A stretch of 64,000 bases of DNA from Mixta mediterraneensis (GTDB lineage: Bacteria > Pseudomonadota > Gammaproteobacteria > Enterobacterales > Enterobacteriaceae): contig NZ_JACFXY010000001.1 in the NCBI RefSeq assembly GCF_014946725.1, positions 310,001 through 374,000 of the forward strand, in the 5' to 3' direction. Shown piece after piece: positions 39,631 to 47,128 of this stretch. Within the stretch, counting starts at the first letter, position 1. Every line of letters starts with the position of its first letter. A program made the position numbers and the translations under genes. The notes beneath the pieces were generated by a model that searched no databases, was not told the DNA's origin, and saw only the letters and a list, made by a program, of their open reading frames with translations.

Positions 39631-39660
39631 AAAGCCCCGCATCCGAAGAAGCGAGGCTTT
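39631..39660 (-). terminator. Hairpin after the Q-like gene
   Basis: AAAGCCTCGC and GCGGGGCTTT on the minus strand pair with one mismatch and are followed by a short T-containing stretch. It may end the replication-region transcript 40 bp after the Q-like gene. Confidence 0.5.
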
Positions 39661-39698
39661 GAAATTGAGGTCGTAAAATTAACTTATAATTCTAGATG

Positions 39699-40121
39699 CT
39701 AGAAGATTAGCACAGGTTTTTGGGCGCCCGCAAGAGGTTCAGGCAAAACAACAATCGGGTCCATATCAAGTCGAACAGCCATCGCAACTAAACATCCCTC
39801 TAAAAACTCCTCTGACGCATTGAGAGACGCCCTAACCTGCATCCTAGGGATATCCATAGCCTCTGCGATAAATCGTGTTGAATGGCCCCCGATGAAACGC
39901 TGCCCCAGGATCAGGATGTCTTCTGCATGGCGTACCGTGCTCATATGCGCGACGCAGGTATCAATTGCCATTCCGTCCTCGTCGGAGCAGCCCGGCTTAC
40001 CAGCTTCGGGTTTGCGTCCGGGTGTTACCGACATCGCAGGCCAGTCCACCAGTGAGCAGTATTCTTCACTCGCAGCCCACCGGCCCCACCGTTCTAAAAC
40101 TTCTTGCATATTTCTGCGCAT
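39699..40121 (-). CDS. Antitermination protein Q-like
   Basis: About 140 residues; ATG at 40121 gives MRRNMQEVLERWGRWAASE, the usual start of the Q-type antiterminator family, while an ATG 18 bases upstream is also possible. Further family features are CSDEDGMAIDTCVAHM and the helix-turn segment STRFIAEAMDIPRMQVRASL. It should allow RNA polymerase to read through terminators into the late genes on the same strand. Confidence 0.72.
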   Translation of the reverse strand: MRRNMQEVLERWGRWAASEEYCSLVDWPAMSVTPGRKPEAGKPGCSDEDGMAIDTCVAHMSTVRHAEDILILGQRFIGGHSTRFIAEAMDIPRMQVRASLNASEEFLEGCLVAMAVRLDMDPIVVLPEPLAGAQKPVLIF

Positions 40122-40157
40122 AGCTTTTGACCTCAACATTTCTCAACAAATCTGGTG

Positions 40158-40556
40158 TTATTCGCTGTCAGGTGTCCAGGTTATATAAAACTGGCTTGGT
40201 GCAACGTTTACGGGGCAACCCACCAGCATATCGGGAATTTGTATCTCCGCATTCTCTGGGATTTCAGCAAGTTCCACTACCCGTCCATTAGTAAGTTCTA
40301 AGCCGCCGCCTTCTTCCTCAAAAACCAAAGGACGTGTATCCGTGACAAAGGTCTGATAGTTGCTTTCCAGCACTGTGGCCCACGCAACCACTTTCCGAAA
40401 ACAAAGGCATTTTGACGCATCACCGGTATCTACAGTCGATACCTCCCAATATTTACCGGATGGTTCTGTCACTATTGAACGAATTGCTGCTGCTGATCTC
40501 CCGTAGCCTTGTGCTACTTCCAACTTTTCCATTTCGCTAATTTTTACAGTTTCCAT
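40158..40556 (-). CDS. Phage protein of unknown function
   Basis: The 132-residue frame has a strong AAGGAG before its ATG and is acidic. Phrases such as KYWEVSTVDTGDASKCLCF and NGRVVELAEIPENAEIQIPD suggest a beta-rich fold but no domain is recognised. It lies between the repeat array downstream of the primase-helicase gene and the Q-like gene. Confidence 0.6.
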   Translation of the reverse strand: METVKISEMEKLEVAQGYGRSAAAIRSIVTEPSGKYWEVSTVDTGDASKCLCFRKVVAWATVLESNYQTFVTDTRPLVFEEEGGGLELTNGRVVELAEIPENAEIQIPDMLVGCPVNVAPSQFYITWTPDSE

Positions 40557-40891
40557 TTTGTAACTCCTTTGTGGGTTAAATAAATTTCAGGCATTGCATA
40601 TGTATATTCGGTGAATGAAAAACGCAACGGCTCGGGCGCAACAACCCCCTCCCCCCTAAAGGGGGGAGAGGGGTATTGTGTTGCGCCGCTACGCTTGCCG
40701 TCATGTTGCGCTTGTTGCTCTTAAAAAATCCTTTGAAATCAGTGGAGCAACAATTTTTGTTGCGCTGTTGCGCTTTGTGTTGCGCCTGTATGCCAAAATC
40801 TTGGTTGCACTGATTATTTATGCGCATATTTTGCATAAGATTTGCATTCGTACTTTTATGCAAATTCGTAGTTTTTTGCGAATTGGTAAGA
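40557..40891. other. Repeat-rich, AT-rich non-coding region; candidate phage replication origin
   Basis: Between 40636 and 40785 there are five exact GTTGCGC copies on the plus strand (40680, 40705, 40759, 40767, 40779), one exact inverted copy (40636-40642) and several one-mismatch copies (40622, 40714, 40745, 40804). An AT-rich block with the palindrome TATGCGCATA follows (about 40811-40890). It lies directly downstream of the primase-helicase gene. Iteron-like repeats next to AT-rich DNA and a replication gene resemble a replication origin. No reading frame here has a credible product. Confidence 0.5.
40645..40673. repeat. C-run / G-run hairpin
   Basis: CCCCCTCCCCCC, TAAA, then GGGGGGAGAGGGG form an almost perfect hairpin with runs of six C and six G. 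It lies within the iteron-like region and could be a structural element or a transcription stop. Confidence 0.6.
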
Positions 40892-43039
40892 TTAAACAAG
40901 TTTATCCCCTCCAGCTGGCACGCTCTCGCCAAGAGAATCTTTAATAACGCCATCATGCTCTACAATGTAATCCTTCTCTTTCATGCGTCCTAAAACAGTA
41001 CGGAACTGGCCCGCGCTCTTATCTGTCTCATCTTTCCACATCTCGCGAAGTACCGAACGGTTAATAGTACCGCCAGAGGCTTCAAGTTTTTCCCACACCC
41101 ACGATTCATCGCTGCTGCCTTTGATATCTGCATCGGTTTTAGCCATCAGCGGATCAATCTCAGCCAGAGGAACATCTTCGAAAACGCGTTCGGTTGTCAG
41201 CCTTACGGGGTCATACACATCCCCCTCGGTACTGGTGTACTCATCATCGTACATCTCATACCCGGCGATAACTTCATCAGGCAACTGGACGGTTGGAACC
41301 AGATAGCCCCGGACGGGCTGCGCCGGGCCGGTACGCTGCTTCTCATTTATAAGGTTCACCGCGTCGTCAATGCGCTCAACGCGAATAACCGCATCGGCGT
41401 TAGCAAAAGCAGCAGAAGAGCCACGCATTCCTTTGCTGCTGTCCTTACCGCTATGATGTACTGGGATCACCGCTGCGCCAGTCTCATTAACGATCCGCGT
41501 CGCACCCGCCATAAACTTTGCCACGTCGCTGGCGCTGTTTTCGTCGCCCTGCATCATTGACTGCGACAAAGTATCAACAGCAACAATCCTTACAGATTCA
41601 CCGGTAACTTGCTCAATCCGCCTGATTTCTTTGATGATGGCACTGACCCGTGCCGGAACAGAGAGATCGACCGCCAGCGGCAACGTGTAGAAAAGTTCAA
41701 CCGGTTTACCGCCGTTATATTTATCCGCCCAGGCACCAACACGCGACATAACTGAACTGCCACCTTCAGCAGCAACATACAAAACCGCACCGCCTTTGAT
41801 GTTTCGCCCGGCCCAGCGATGCGTTTTCATCGCTACCCGACAAAGAATCGATATGATGCAATACGATTTAAAAGAGGATGAAGGGCCGTAAAACATGGCA
41901 ACGCCAACGGGTACCAGCCCTTCAACGATAAACTTTCCCGGCTTACCGTATCCACCTGAGTGAGGAAATGATCGGGGTTGTTCGGGTTCTTCTGGCGGGA
42001 GTTCGTCAAAGTCCTCAACGCTGGCGACAGAGGACTGGCGCATACGTTCAGCCGCAGGATTTTTCCATCCGGCTTGCTGCGCACGGGTAAAGATAGCCTG
42101 GAAACCAGTGCGATCTGCCGTCAGCTTACCTTCATCCCAGCGGCGTTCAGCCTCCGCAATATCCGCAGCACTCCCACCACCGGCAGCAGACCATTCCAGC
42201 CAAAGATCTCTGGCCTGTCCTTCAAATTCAGTATCCATAAACCATGCGAGGCGACACCCCATTGACGCCCAGGCGTTATGCCTGCCACATTCAGGTTGTG
42301 CGTCAGCCAGCACAGTGGGATGCCACATCGCAGAACGCAAATCGTCAAAGGTCTGCTGGGTTACGTGATTCAGATCGACGAGACGCGACAAATCATCACT
42401 AGCGTGATCAGATACAGACGGAGATGGCACATCGCCAGCCCTTGCCAGCAGCATATCAACGTCAATTACCTTGCCTGAAAAATCAATAAAAACGGCGCTT
42501 TCATGGGGGGCATACACCATGTGATCAAGGTTATATACCGATCTGTCCCATTTAACCGGGCCATCGCCAATCAGGCTGTAGCAGTCCATCAACTCCCGCT
42601 CAATCGCTTCACACAGGCGTTTATAATCGGATGTTGCTACGGTGTGGGAGAGCGCGAAACACAGACGCCAGCGTTGTTCTCCGTTTACAGTTGGGTGCTC
42701 ATGGCTGGCGGTGGAATAGGCAAATCCAAGATATACCGACGCGGAATCGCGTAACGCGGGCCAGTCGGCTTCTGAACAACCATCCATATCCAGCCATATT
42801 ACATCGCGGTCACCCGCATTAACGGCGCTACGCCCGTTCGACGTGTCGCGCATCGCCCCCCAAAGGTAAGACAGGCGCTTTTTTTTACGGGACAAGATGT
42901 CCTTTGAATCATCGTGAGTGACGCCAATATTTTTCCGCAAGCGTTCAACTTTCGTCCGATAGTCGGCAAAGTCTTTCGCCCGCGCGGGGGCTGGTCGGCT
43001 ATCTGTAGCTCCCTGCCCCACTGAGTAGTGTATAGGCAT
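40892..43039 (-). CDS. Primase-helicase (AEP/PriCT-like N-terminus, RepA-type AAA helicase)
   Basis: The 715-residue protein begins with a region resembling archaeo-eukaryotic-type phage primases (acidic WLDMDGCS at residues about 80-87, EQRWRLCFALS) and continues into a RecA-like RepA/AAA_25 ATPase with Walker A FYGPSSSFKSYC, Walker B-like VRIVAVDTLSQSM and VIPVHHSGKDSSKGMRGSSA. The C-terminus has a winged-helix-like part (SWVWEKLEASGGTINRSVL). It should open and prime phage DNA, presumably at the repeat array just downstream. Confidence 0.8.
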   Translation of the reverse strand: MPIHYSVGQGATDSRPAPARAKDFADYRTKVERLRKNIGVTHDDSKDILSRKKKRLSYLWGAMRDTSNGRSAVNAGDRDVIWLDMDGCSEADWPALRDSASVYLGFAYSTASHEHPTVNGEQRWRLCFALSHTVATSDYKRLCEAIERELMDCYSLIGDGPVKWDRSVYNLDHMVYAPHESAVFIDFSGKVIDVDMLLARAGDVPSPSVSDHASDDLSRLVDLNHVTQQTFDDLRSAMWHPTVLADAQPECGRHNAWASMGCRLAWFMDTEFEGQARDLWLEWSAAGGGSAADIAEAERRWDEGKLTADRTGFQAIFTRAQQAGWKNPAAERMRQSSVASVEDFDELPPEEPEQPRSFPHSGGYGKPGKFIVEGLVPVGVAMFYGPSSSFKSYCIISILCRVAMKTHRWAGRNIKGGAVLYVAAEGGSSVMSRVGAWADKYNGGKPVELFYTLPLAVDLSVPARVSAIIKEIRRIEQVTGESVRIVAVDTLSQSMMQGDENSASDVAKFMAGATRIVNETGAAVIPVHHSGKDSSKGMRGSSAAFANADAVIRVERIDDAVNLINEKQRTGPAQPVRGYLVPTVQLPDEVIAGYEMYDDEYTSTEGDVYDPVRLTTERVFEDVPLAEIDPLMAKTDADIKGSSDESWVWEKLEASGGTINRSVLREMWKDETDKSAGQFRTVLGRMKEKDYIVEHDGVIKDSLGESVPAGGDKLV

Positions 43040-43042
43040 GGG

Positions 43043-43252
43043 TTAAGCCTTTTGTTCTGCTGTTTGAGCTTTCACTTCTGAGAATAGATTTTCCAGCGTA
43101 CGTACAACAGATAACCTTGGGTCAGCATTTTTACCCGATACGATACGGCTTATTGATGCCTGGCTAATGCCTGTGCGGGCCTGGATTTCAACCTGCGTAA
43201 GGCCTGATGCAATCAATGCCTTGACCGTTTCTTGGGGAGAAAGAGGTTGCAT
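43043..43252 (-). CDS. Cro-like HTH repressor
   Basis: The 69-residue protein is a single XRE-type helix-turn-helix (LTQVEIQARTGISQASISRIVSGK). It diverges from the LexA-type repressor gene across three operator-like sites, the arrangement of cI and cro. It is the first gene of the leftward replication transcript. Confidence 0.82.
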   Translation of the reverse strand: MQPLSPQETVKALIASGLTQVEIQARTGISQASISRIVSGKNADPRLSVVRTLENLFSEVKAQTAEQKA

Positions 43253-43275
43253 AGAGAGTTCCTCACTACTTTTAA

Positions 43276-43289
43276 ATTCAATACCGGAT
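43276..43289. promoter_or_regulatory. Phage operator, cro-proximal
   Basis: ATTCA-ATAC-CGGAT matches the ATTCA-N4-TGAAT operator with two mismatches. One of three sites between the divergent repressor genes. Confidence 0.45.
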
Positions 43290-43298
43290 TAAATCATA

Positions 43299-43312
43299 AT
43301 TCAGTTTTGAAT
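43299..43312. promoter_or_regulatory. Phage operator, central
   Basis: ATTCA-GTTT-TGAAT is a perfect palindrome and overlaps the -35 region (TTGAAT at 43307-43312) of the probable repressor promoter. Confidence 0.7.
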
Positions 43313-43335
43313 TAAAAGCCAGAGTACACTATTCA
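43307..43335 (+). promoter_or_regulatory. Probable promoter of the phage repressor gene
   Basis: TTGAAT, 17 bases, TATTCA, about 45 bp before the repressor start. Both boxes overlap operators, as expected for autoregulation. Confidence 0.5.
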
Positions 43336-43344
43336 ATATAGAAT
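43331..43344. promoter_or_regulatory. Phage operator, repressor-proximal
   Basis: ATTCA-ATAT-AGAAT matches ATTCA-N4-TGAAT with one mismatch and overlaps the -10 box of the repressor promoter. Confidence 0.6.
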
Positions 43345-43378
43345 ATTCAGCCTTGGATACCCCAACAAGGACACAGGC

Positions 43379-44053
43379 ATGAACAAATCAACAGATCAAC
43401 TAATCGCCAATATTACCCTCCTGATGCAACGTAAAGGGGTGGCGAACGTAACTGAGTTAGCAAAAAGTACTAAAATCCCACAACCCACTATGCACAGGCT
43501 GATCGCGGGAGACATTAAAGAACCGAAGTATGCGCTGCTGAAGCGTATTGCTGATTACTTTAAAATTAAGGTTGAAGAACTAATGGAAAAGGATCTCATT
43601 GACTTAAAACCCGAATGTAATGTTAATAGTTCACCTGAACTGCTTCATTTCACAAAGGTTCCTGTCGTAGGAGGTGCACAACTGGGTAACGGGGGGCATT
43701 GGGTAAACCTTCAGTATCCGGTTGGCTATGGGGATGGCTTTATCAACTGGCCAACAAAGGACCCGGGGGCCTATGCTCTTCGCTGTTCTGGTGATTCCAT
43801 GAAGCCACGCATCAAAGACGGTGAGTATGTCGTTGTTGAACCTGGCCACGGCTACCTGCCGGGAGATGAGGTACTTGTCATTACCAAGGATGAACAAGTA
43901 ATGGTAAAAACCTTTCTTTACGAGCGCGATGCCGAAGTCATGGTTATGTCGATAAACGAAGAACACCTTCCTATACGCTTTGCCCTTAAAGAGATCGAAA
44001 GCATTCAGTATGTCGCAGGAATAGCAAAACCTTCCCTCTACATAGGCGATTGA
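43379..44053 (+). CDS. CI-like repressor with LexA-type (S24) peptidase domain
   Basis: The 224-residue protein has an N-terminal HTH (ANVTELAKSTKIPQPTMHRLIAG) and a C-terminal S24 peptidase: catalytic serine in CSGDSMKPRI and lysine in EQVMVKTF. This is the phage master repressor, self-cleaving upon RecA activation. The usual Ala-Gly cleavage pair is not obvious; VVGGAQLG is the nearest segment. Operators of one family flank the gene on both sides, controlling cro and the rightward early operon. Confidence 0.9.
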   Translation: MNKSTDQLIANITLLMQRKGVANVTELAKSTKIPQPTMHRLIAGDIKEPKYALLKRIADYFKIKVEELMEKDLIDLKPECNVNSSPELLHFTKVPVVGGAQLGNGGHWVNLQYPVGYGDGFINWPTKDPGAYALRCSGDSMKPRIKDGEYVVVEPGHGYLPGDEVLVITKDEQVMVKTFLYERDAEVMVMSINEEHLPIRFALKEIESIQYVAGIAKPSLYIGD

Positions 44054-44109
44054 TTCAACTATCCTTTCTTCCCGCCGCCCTGTGAGGCGGTAATTTTTTG
44101 CAAAAATAA

Positions 44110-44123
44110 ATTCACTTTTGAAT
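44110..44123. promoter_or_regulatory. Phage operator overlapping the early promoter -35
   Basis: ATTCA-CTTT-TGAAT, a perfect member of the operator family, ending at the first base of the TTGACA box. Confidence 0.7.
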
Positions 44124-44151
44124 TGACAGGGAATTCATGTTTCACTATAAA
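44123..44151 (+). promoter_or_regulatory. Early rightward promoter (pL-like)
   Basis: TTGACA, 17 bases, TATAAA: nearly consensus sigma70 promoter. Operators abut both ends, so the repressor can block it. It should drive the early gene set up to AlpA. Confidence 0.8.
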
Positions 44152-44164
44152 TTCATTATTGAAT
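44151..44164. promoter_or_regulatory. Phage operator overlapping the early promoter start region
   Basis: ATTCA-TTAT-TGAAT, a perfect member of the operator family, begins at the last base of the -10 box. A weaker relative lies at 44174-44187 (ATTCA-AAAT-TGATA). Confidence 0.7.
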
Positions 44165-44222
44165 TTTTCCAGAATTCAAAATTGATAGTCGAACGGCGCG
44201 ACTTTAAACCATGCGTCGGAAC

Positions 44223-44234
44223 CGCTCTTTAACA
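44223..44234 (+). promoter_or_regulatory. boxA-like antitermination element
   Basis: CGCTCTTTAACA resembles boxA of phage nut sites and of rrn leaders. It is transcribed about 70 bases after the early promoter. No clear boxB hairpin was found. Confidence 0.4.
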
Positions 44235-44378
44235 ATCTGGAAACTGACGCTGCATACCGGACAAACATTGCGCAGTGCGATCGCTCCCTGCGACATCAAG
44301 GAAGGTGCTACAGGCGAGGCAAGACATACGCCAGCATAGCGATCAAAGCGGAGGGCATAACGGTACGTAGAGTCAGTT

Positions 44379-44430
44379 AAAAGCATTTTTCAAGCGCCAT
44401 CGCGGCGCTTCATAAAGTGCTTTTATTTCT
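44379..44430. terminator. Strong hairpin terminator between early promoter and early genes
   Basis: AAGCGCC-ATCGC-GGCGCTT forms the core stem, and AAAAGCA/TGCTTTT extend it outside. T runs follow on both strands, so it can end the reverse small gene and also stop the rightward early transcript unless antitermination occurs. Confidence 0.65.
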
Positions 44431-44728
44431 TTTTGCCCTGCCCAAACGCCCCACCAGATAAAGGTTGGGATGCGTAATAGTGCTGCTTTCTATGCGTCAT
44501 CACATCGGTAGCACTGTTGTTTTTTATCCCAATGCTAGCGCTGATCGCGGAATTTCGTTCTTCCATCATAGATTTGCTAGCGGAATCTATAGCGGCATTT
44601 CTAATTAAATCTTCTTGCTCTCTGGTAATGCCCTTGTGGTGATTGAGATGACGCACAAGCCTTCCGATTCTGAATTTATTTTTACAGATGGGGCAGACAG
44701 CATATTTTTCCCAAGAACTCGTATCCAT
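44423..44728 (-). CDS. Small zinc-finger-like protein, reverse strand in the early region
   Basis: The 101-residue protein carries a C2H2-like site CPICKNKFRIGRLVRHLNHH near the N-terminus, followed by a charged helical part and a Lys-rich end. A purine-rich AAGGGT lies before the ATG. It runs opposite to the surrounding early genes and has its own terminator, like an accessory (moron) gene. Function unknown. Confidence 0.55.
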   Translation of the reverse strand: MDTSSWEKYAVCPICKNKFRIGRLVRHLNHHKGITREQEDLIRNAAIDSASKSMMEERNSAISASIGIKNNSATDVMTHRKQHYYASQPLSGGAFGQGKKK

Positions 44729-44811
44729 TTCTTAACCCTTACCACTAATGGTGTGAACGAAGATAAATCAGACACCATCCGGTTTCCAGCACGTCAGGAG
44801 GATTCAACCAG

Positions 44812-44955
44812 ATGCAACAGCCTGAAAAAGTTAAAAACGCCCCGTTAGGCACTGCCCCCGTAAATAACACCGTTCGCCGCCTGCGCTGGTTGCGTAAGCG
44901 CGATGAACTGGAACGAAACCCCAACGCCCACTTCCCGATCACCCTTTATATCTGA
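44812..44955 (+). CDS. Small 47-residue phage protein
   Basis: ATG behind a strong AGGAGG encodes a basic peptide (NTVRRLRWLRKRDELERNPN) that ends 8 bp before the next gene. It is probably a genuine short early gene. No known family recognised. Confidence 0.55.
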   Translation: MQQPEKVKNAPLGTAPVNNTVRRLRWLRKRDELERNPNAHFPITLYI

Positions 44956-44963
44956 GGTACCCC

Positions 44964-45806
44964 ATGAGCCTTGAATTAGTCATTAAAGAAAATACCGAGG
45001 TAATGCGCCAGCTAATTGCCGCAATGCAGAGCGGCAAAACCTTTGCGCCTGACGCACCGCCGCAACCGAAAACAGACAGCGCCAAAAAAGAGGAACGAAA
45101 GGGGCCTTTCTGGTGGAAAAGCCTGGACGGACTAAAAACCGGCGTGGCGGATGATACTACCGCGCTGAAAGCGATAATCGACGCCAACGCTGGTATTGAG
45201 ATCACCAAAGTCGAATACCTGCAATTGCAGGAGAAGCCCGAAAAAGAAGCACCTGATATTGAATCACTTGATATCCGCATTATCACAGCGCTGGCCAATC
45301 TGTTCGGCGCGAAAGCTAAGAACCTCACGACTGAACAGGTAGATAAAGCACGGGCGTATGAGAATGGCAACAAACGCGATCAGTTCACTGACGCACTGAG
45401 CCTGGCGCTGATCGATTGCAAAGCGGTGAAAAACACCACACGTGCGGTACTACTCGATCTCTGTATCGTCATGCTGGCGCACTGGAGTGCGATGGAAACC
45501 ATCGACGAACGTCAGGCGTTTGCCGAATTGTACATCAAAACACCGTACAACAAACGCGCTGGCCTGATACCTCAGAAAGCTGAACCGGAGGCAACACCAG
45601 AACCGGAAACTACCGAGCCTGAGCAGGACACCGCAGCACTTTTTGAACAGGCCAGGACTCTGGTCATGAAGCTGACAACAGGCGGCTATCGTAATGAAGC
45701 GGTGGAAATCCTGAACAAATTCGGCGCTCAGAAGCTGGGTCAGGTTCCCCAGGAAAATCTGGCAGACGTTGTGATGCTGGCAGAACAGGCGCTGGCGGAG
45801 GGGTAA
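44964..45806 (+). CDS. Phage early protein of unknown function
   Basis: The 280-residue protein has a helical N-terminus, a mixed central part (WWKSLDGLKTGVADDTTALK, ITALANLFGAKAKNLTTEQV), a Pro/Glu-rich linker (EPEATPEPETTEPEQ) and a C-terminal helical module with LNKFGAQKLGQVPQENL, a pattern seen at the end of several phage recombination-associated proteins. It is the first large gene of the early operon, directly before the DUF2800 nuclease (4 bp). No function is assigned. Confidence 0.65.
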   Translation: MSLELVIKENTEVMRQLIAAMQSGKTFAPDAPPQPKTDSAKKEERKGPFWWKSLDGLKTGVADDTTALKAIIDANAGIEITKVEYLQLQEKPEKEAPDIESLDIRIITALANLFGAKAKNLTTEQVDKARAYENGNKRDQFTDALSLALIDCKAVKNTTRAVLLDLCIVMLAHWSAMETIDERQAFAELYIKTPYNKRAGLIPQKAEPEATPEPETTEPEQDTAALFEQARTLVMKLTTGGYRNEAVEILNKFGAQKLGQVPQENLADVVMLAEQALAEG

Positions 45807-45809
45807 GCA

Positions 45810-47111
45810 ATGCCGGAACAACATGCGAAATTATCCCCCTCAGCAGCACACCGCTGGCTCAACTGTACGGCGGCACTGGCCGTAGAACAGTTTGAGACTG
45901 ACGAAACAACGAGTTATGCCGAAGAGGGCACAGCAGCCCATACTCTGGCGGAGATTGTTCTTCGTAACCGACAGAAACACCCACCAGAATATGCAGGCTG
46001 TGACGTTGGCACCTATCTCGGAACCTATCCGCTGGCGCATCCATCAAAACCGAATCCGGGGCCGCAGGTCAGTCAGGAAATGGTTGATAAGGTGGGTGAG
46101 TATGTTGAAGCGGTCTGGACGCTGGCGCAGCAACCCAGCGCGATACTCATGGTGGAGCAGAAGTGTGACTTCTCTCACATAGTCGGTATACCCGATCAGT
46201 TTGGTACCTCTGATGCGGTAATCATCATCGGCGACGAATTGCAGATCCACGACCTCAAATATGGCTATGAGAAAGTGGATGCGTTCGAAAACCCCCAGCT
46301 AATGATTTATGCGCTGGGAGCACTGGAACAGGTCAGTCTGATCGCCGACATCAATCGTGTACGAATGTTTATCCACCAGCCGCGCATCAACCACGTCAGC
46401 GAGTACGAATGCAGCGTACAAAATCTGGAAGAGTTCGGGCAGAACGTGAAAGCCATCGCTGCCGATGTGCTGCAACTGGCAGACCACGCAGGGGATAACG
46501 GCCCCGATGTTATTCCGGCAACGGCATTCCACCCCGGAGAGAAAACCTGCCGTTGGTGCAAGCGGCGAGGTAAATGCCAGGCGCAGGCGGAATATGTGTC
46601 GGCTGCGCTGATGAATGATTTCAGCGAAATATCCGACCCGCCGCCTCTGGAAGACGCATTGACCACCGCCCGTCAGAAGCTGGCTGAATCGGATGGGAAA
46701 TGGCTGGGTGAAACGCTACCACTGATTGACCATATCGAAAGCTGGTGTAAAAGCGTCCGCTCTGCGGCATTTAACATGCTGCAAAATGGCCACTCCGTTT
46801 CCGGCTATAAACTGGTTCAGGGTAAACAAGGTAACCGTTTGTGGAGTAGTGAAGAAGAGGCAATTTCCCTGCTTAAAGACCAGTTCCGGTATAAAAAGGA
46901 AGAAGTTTATACCTTCAAAGTTATCAGCCCGGCGCAGGCTGAAAAACTCATTAAAAAGGCCAACCCGCGCCGCTGGGCGAAGGTAGAAGCCATTATTACC
47001 CGCCCTGATGGAAAACCAACAATAGCACCAGAGTCCGATCCCAAACCAGCTTTAAACATCAATCCTGCAAACGACTTTGACGATGTTGAAGCCGCTGAAT
47101 CCCTCATTTGA
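45810..47111 (+). CDS. DUF2800-family PD-(D/E)xK nuclease
   Basis: The 433-residue protein starts like other DUF2800 members (HAKLSPSAAHRWLNCTAALAVE) and has the RecB/Cas4-like core: GTAAHTLAE, GTSDAVIIIGDELQIHDLKYG (acidic and lysine nuclease residues) and a cysteine group CRWCKRRGKC that may hold an iron-sulfur cluster. It probably resects DNA in phage recombination. The end NDFDDVEAAESLI is echoed in the next protein, suggesting a shared binding partner. Confidence 0.83.
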   Translation: MPEQHAKLSPSAAHRWLNCTAALAVEQFETDETTSYAEEGTAAHTLAEIVLRNRQKHPPEYAGCDVGTYLGTYPLAHPSKPNPGPQVSQEMVDKVGEYVEAVWTLAQQPSAILMVEQKCDFSHIVGIPDQFGTSDAVIIIGDELQIHDLKYGYEKVDAFENPQLMIYALGALEQVSLIADINRVRMFIHQPRINHVSEYECSVQNLEEFGQNVKAIAADVLQLADHAGDNGPDVIPATAFHPGEKTCRWCKRRGKCQAQAEYVSAALMNDFSEISDPPPLEDALTTARQKLAESDGKWLGETLPLIDHIESWCKSVRSAAFNMLQNGHSVSGYKLVQGKQGNRLWSSEEEAISLLKDQFRYKKEEVYTFKVISPAQAEKLIKKANPRRWAKVEAIITRPDGKPTIAPESDPKPALNINPANDFDDVEAAESLI

Positions 47112-47128
47112 ATTAAAGGTAAATATCT

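Larger units (their letters stand above)
39314..39698. other. Non-coding gap between antiterminator and lysis region
   Basis: A 385-base stretch without a convincing gene. It holds a candidate leftward late promoter (39423-39451) and a hairpin at 39631-39660. This is where a Q-type antiterminator would be expected to act on the late transcript. Confidence 0.6.
44054..44422. other. Early-promoter control region
   Basis: A gap of about 370 bases between the repressor and a small reverse gene. It holds three operator-like sites, a near-consensus rightward promoter, a boxA-like sequence and a strong hairpin. A 42-codon frame at 44211-44339 exists but lacks a ribosome site. Confidence 0.65.

Noticed and set aside
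39314..39698. Hidden gene in the gap between Q-like gene and lysis genes
   Set aside because: No frame of useful length with a ribosome site on either strand.
40576..40956. Minus-strand 126-codon frame over the repeat region
   Set aside because: Composition is repeat-driven (Asn/Gln/Lys-rich), it starts inside the primase-helicase gene and has no family likeness.
44211..44339. 42-codon frame covering the boxA-like site
   Set aside because: No ribosome binding site and no recognisable protein features; kept only as a remark in the control region.
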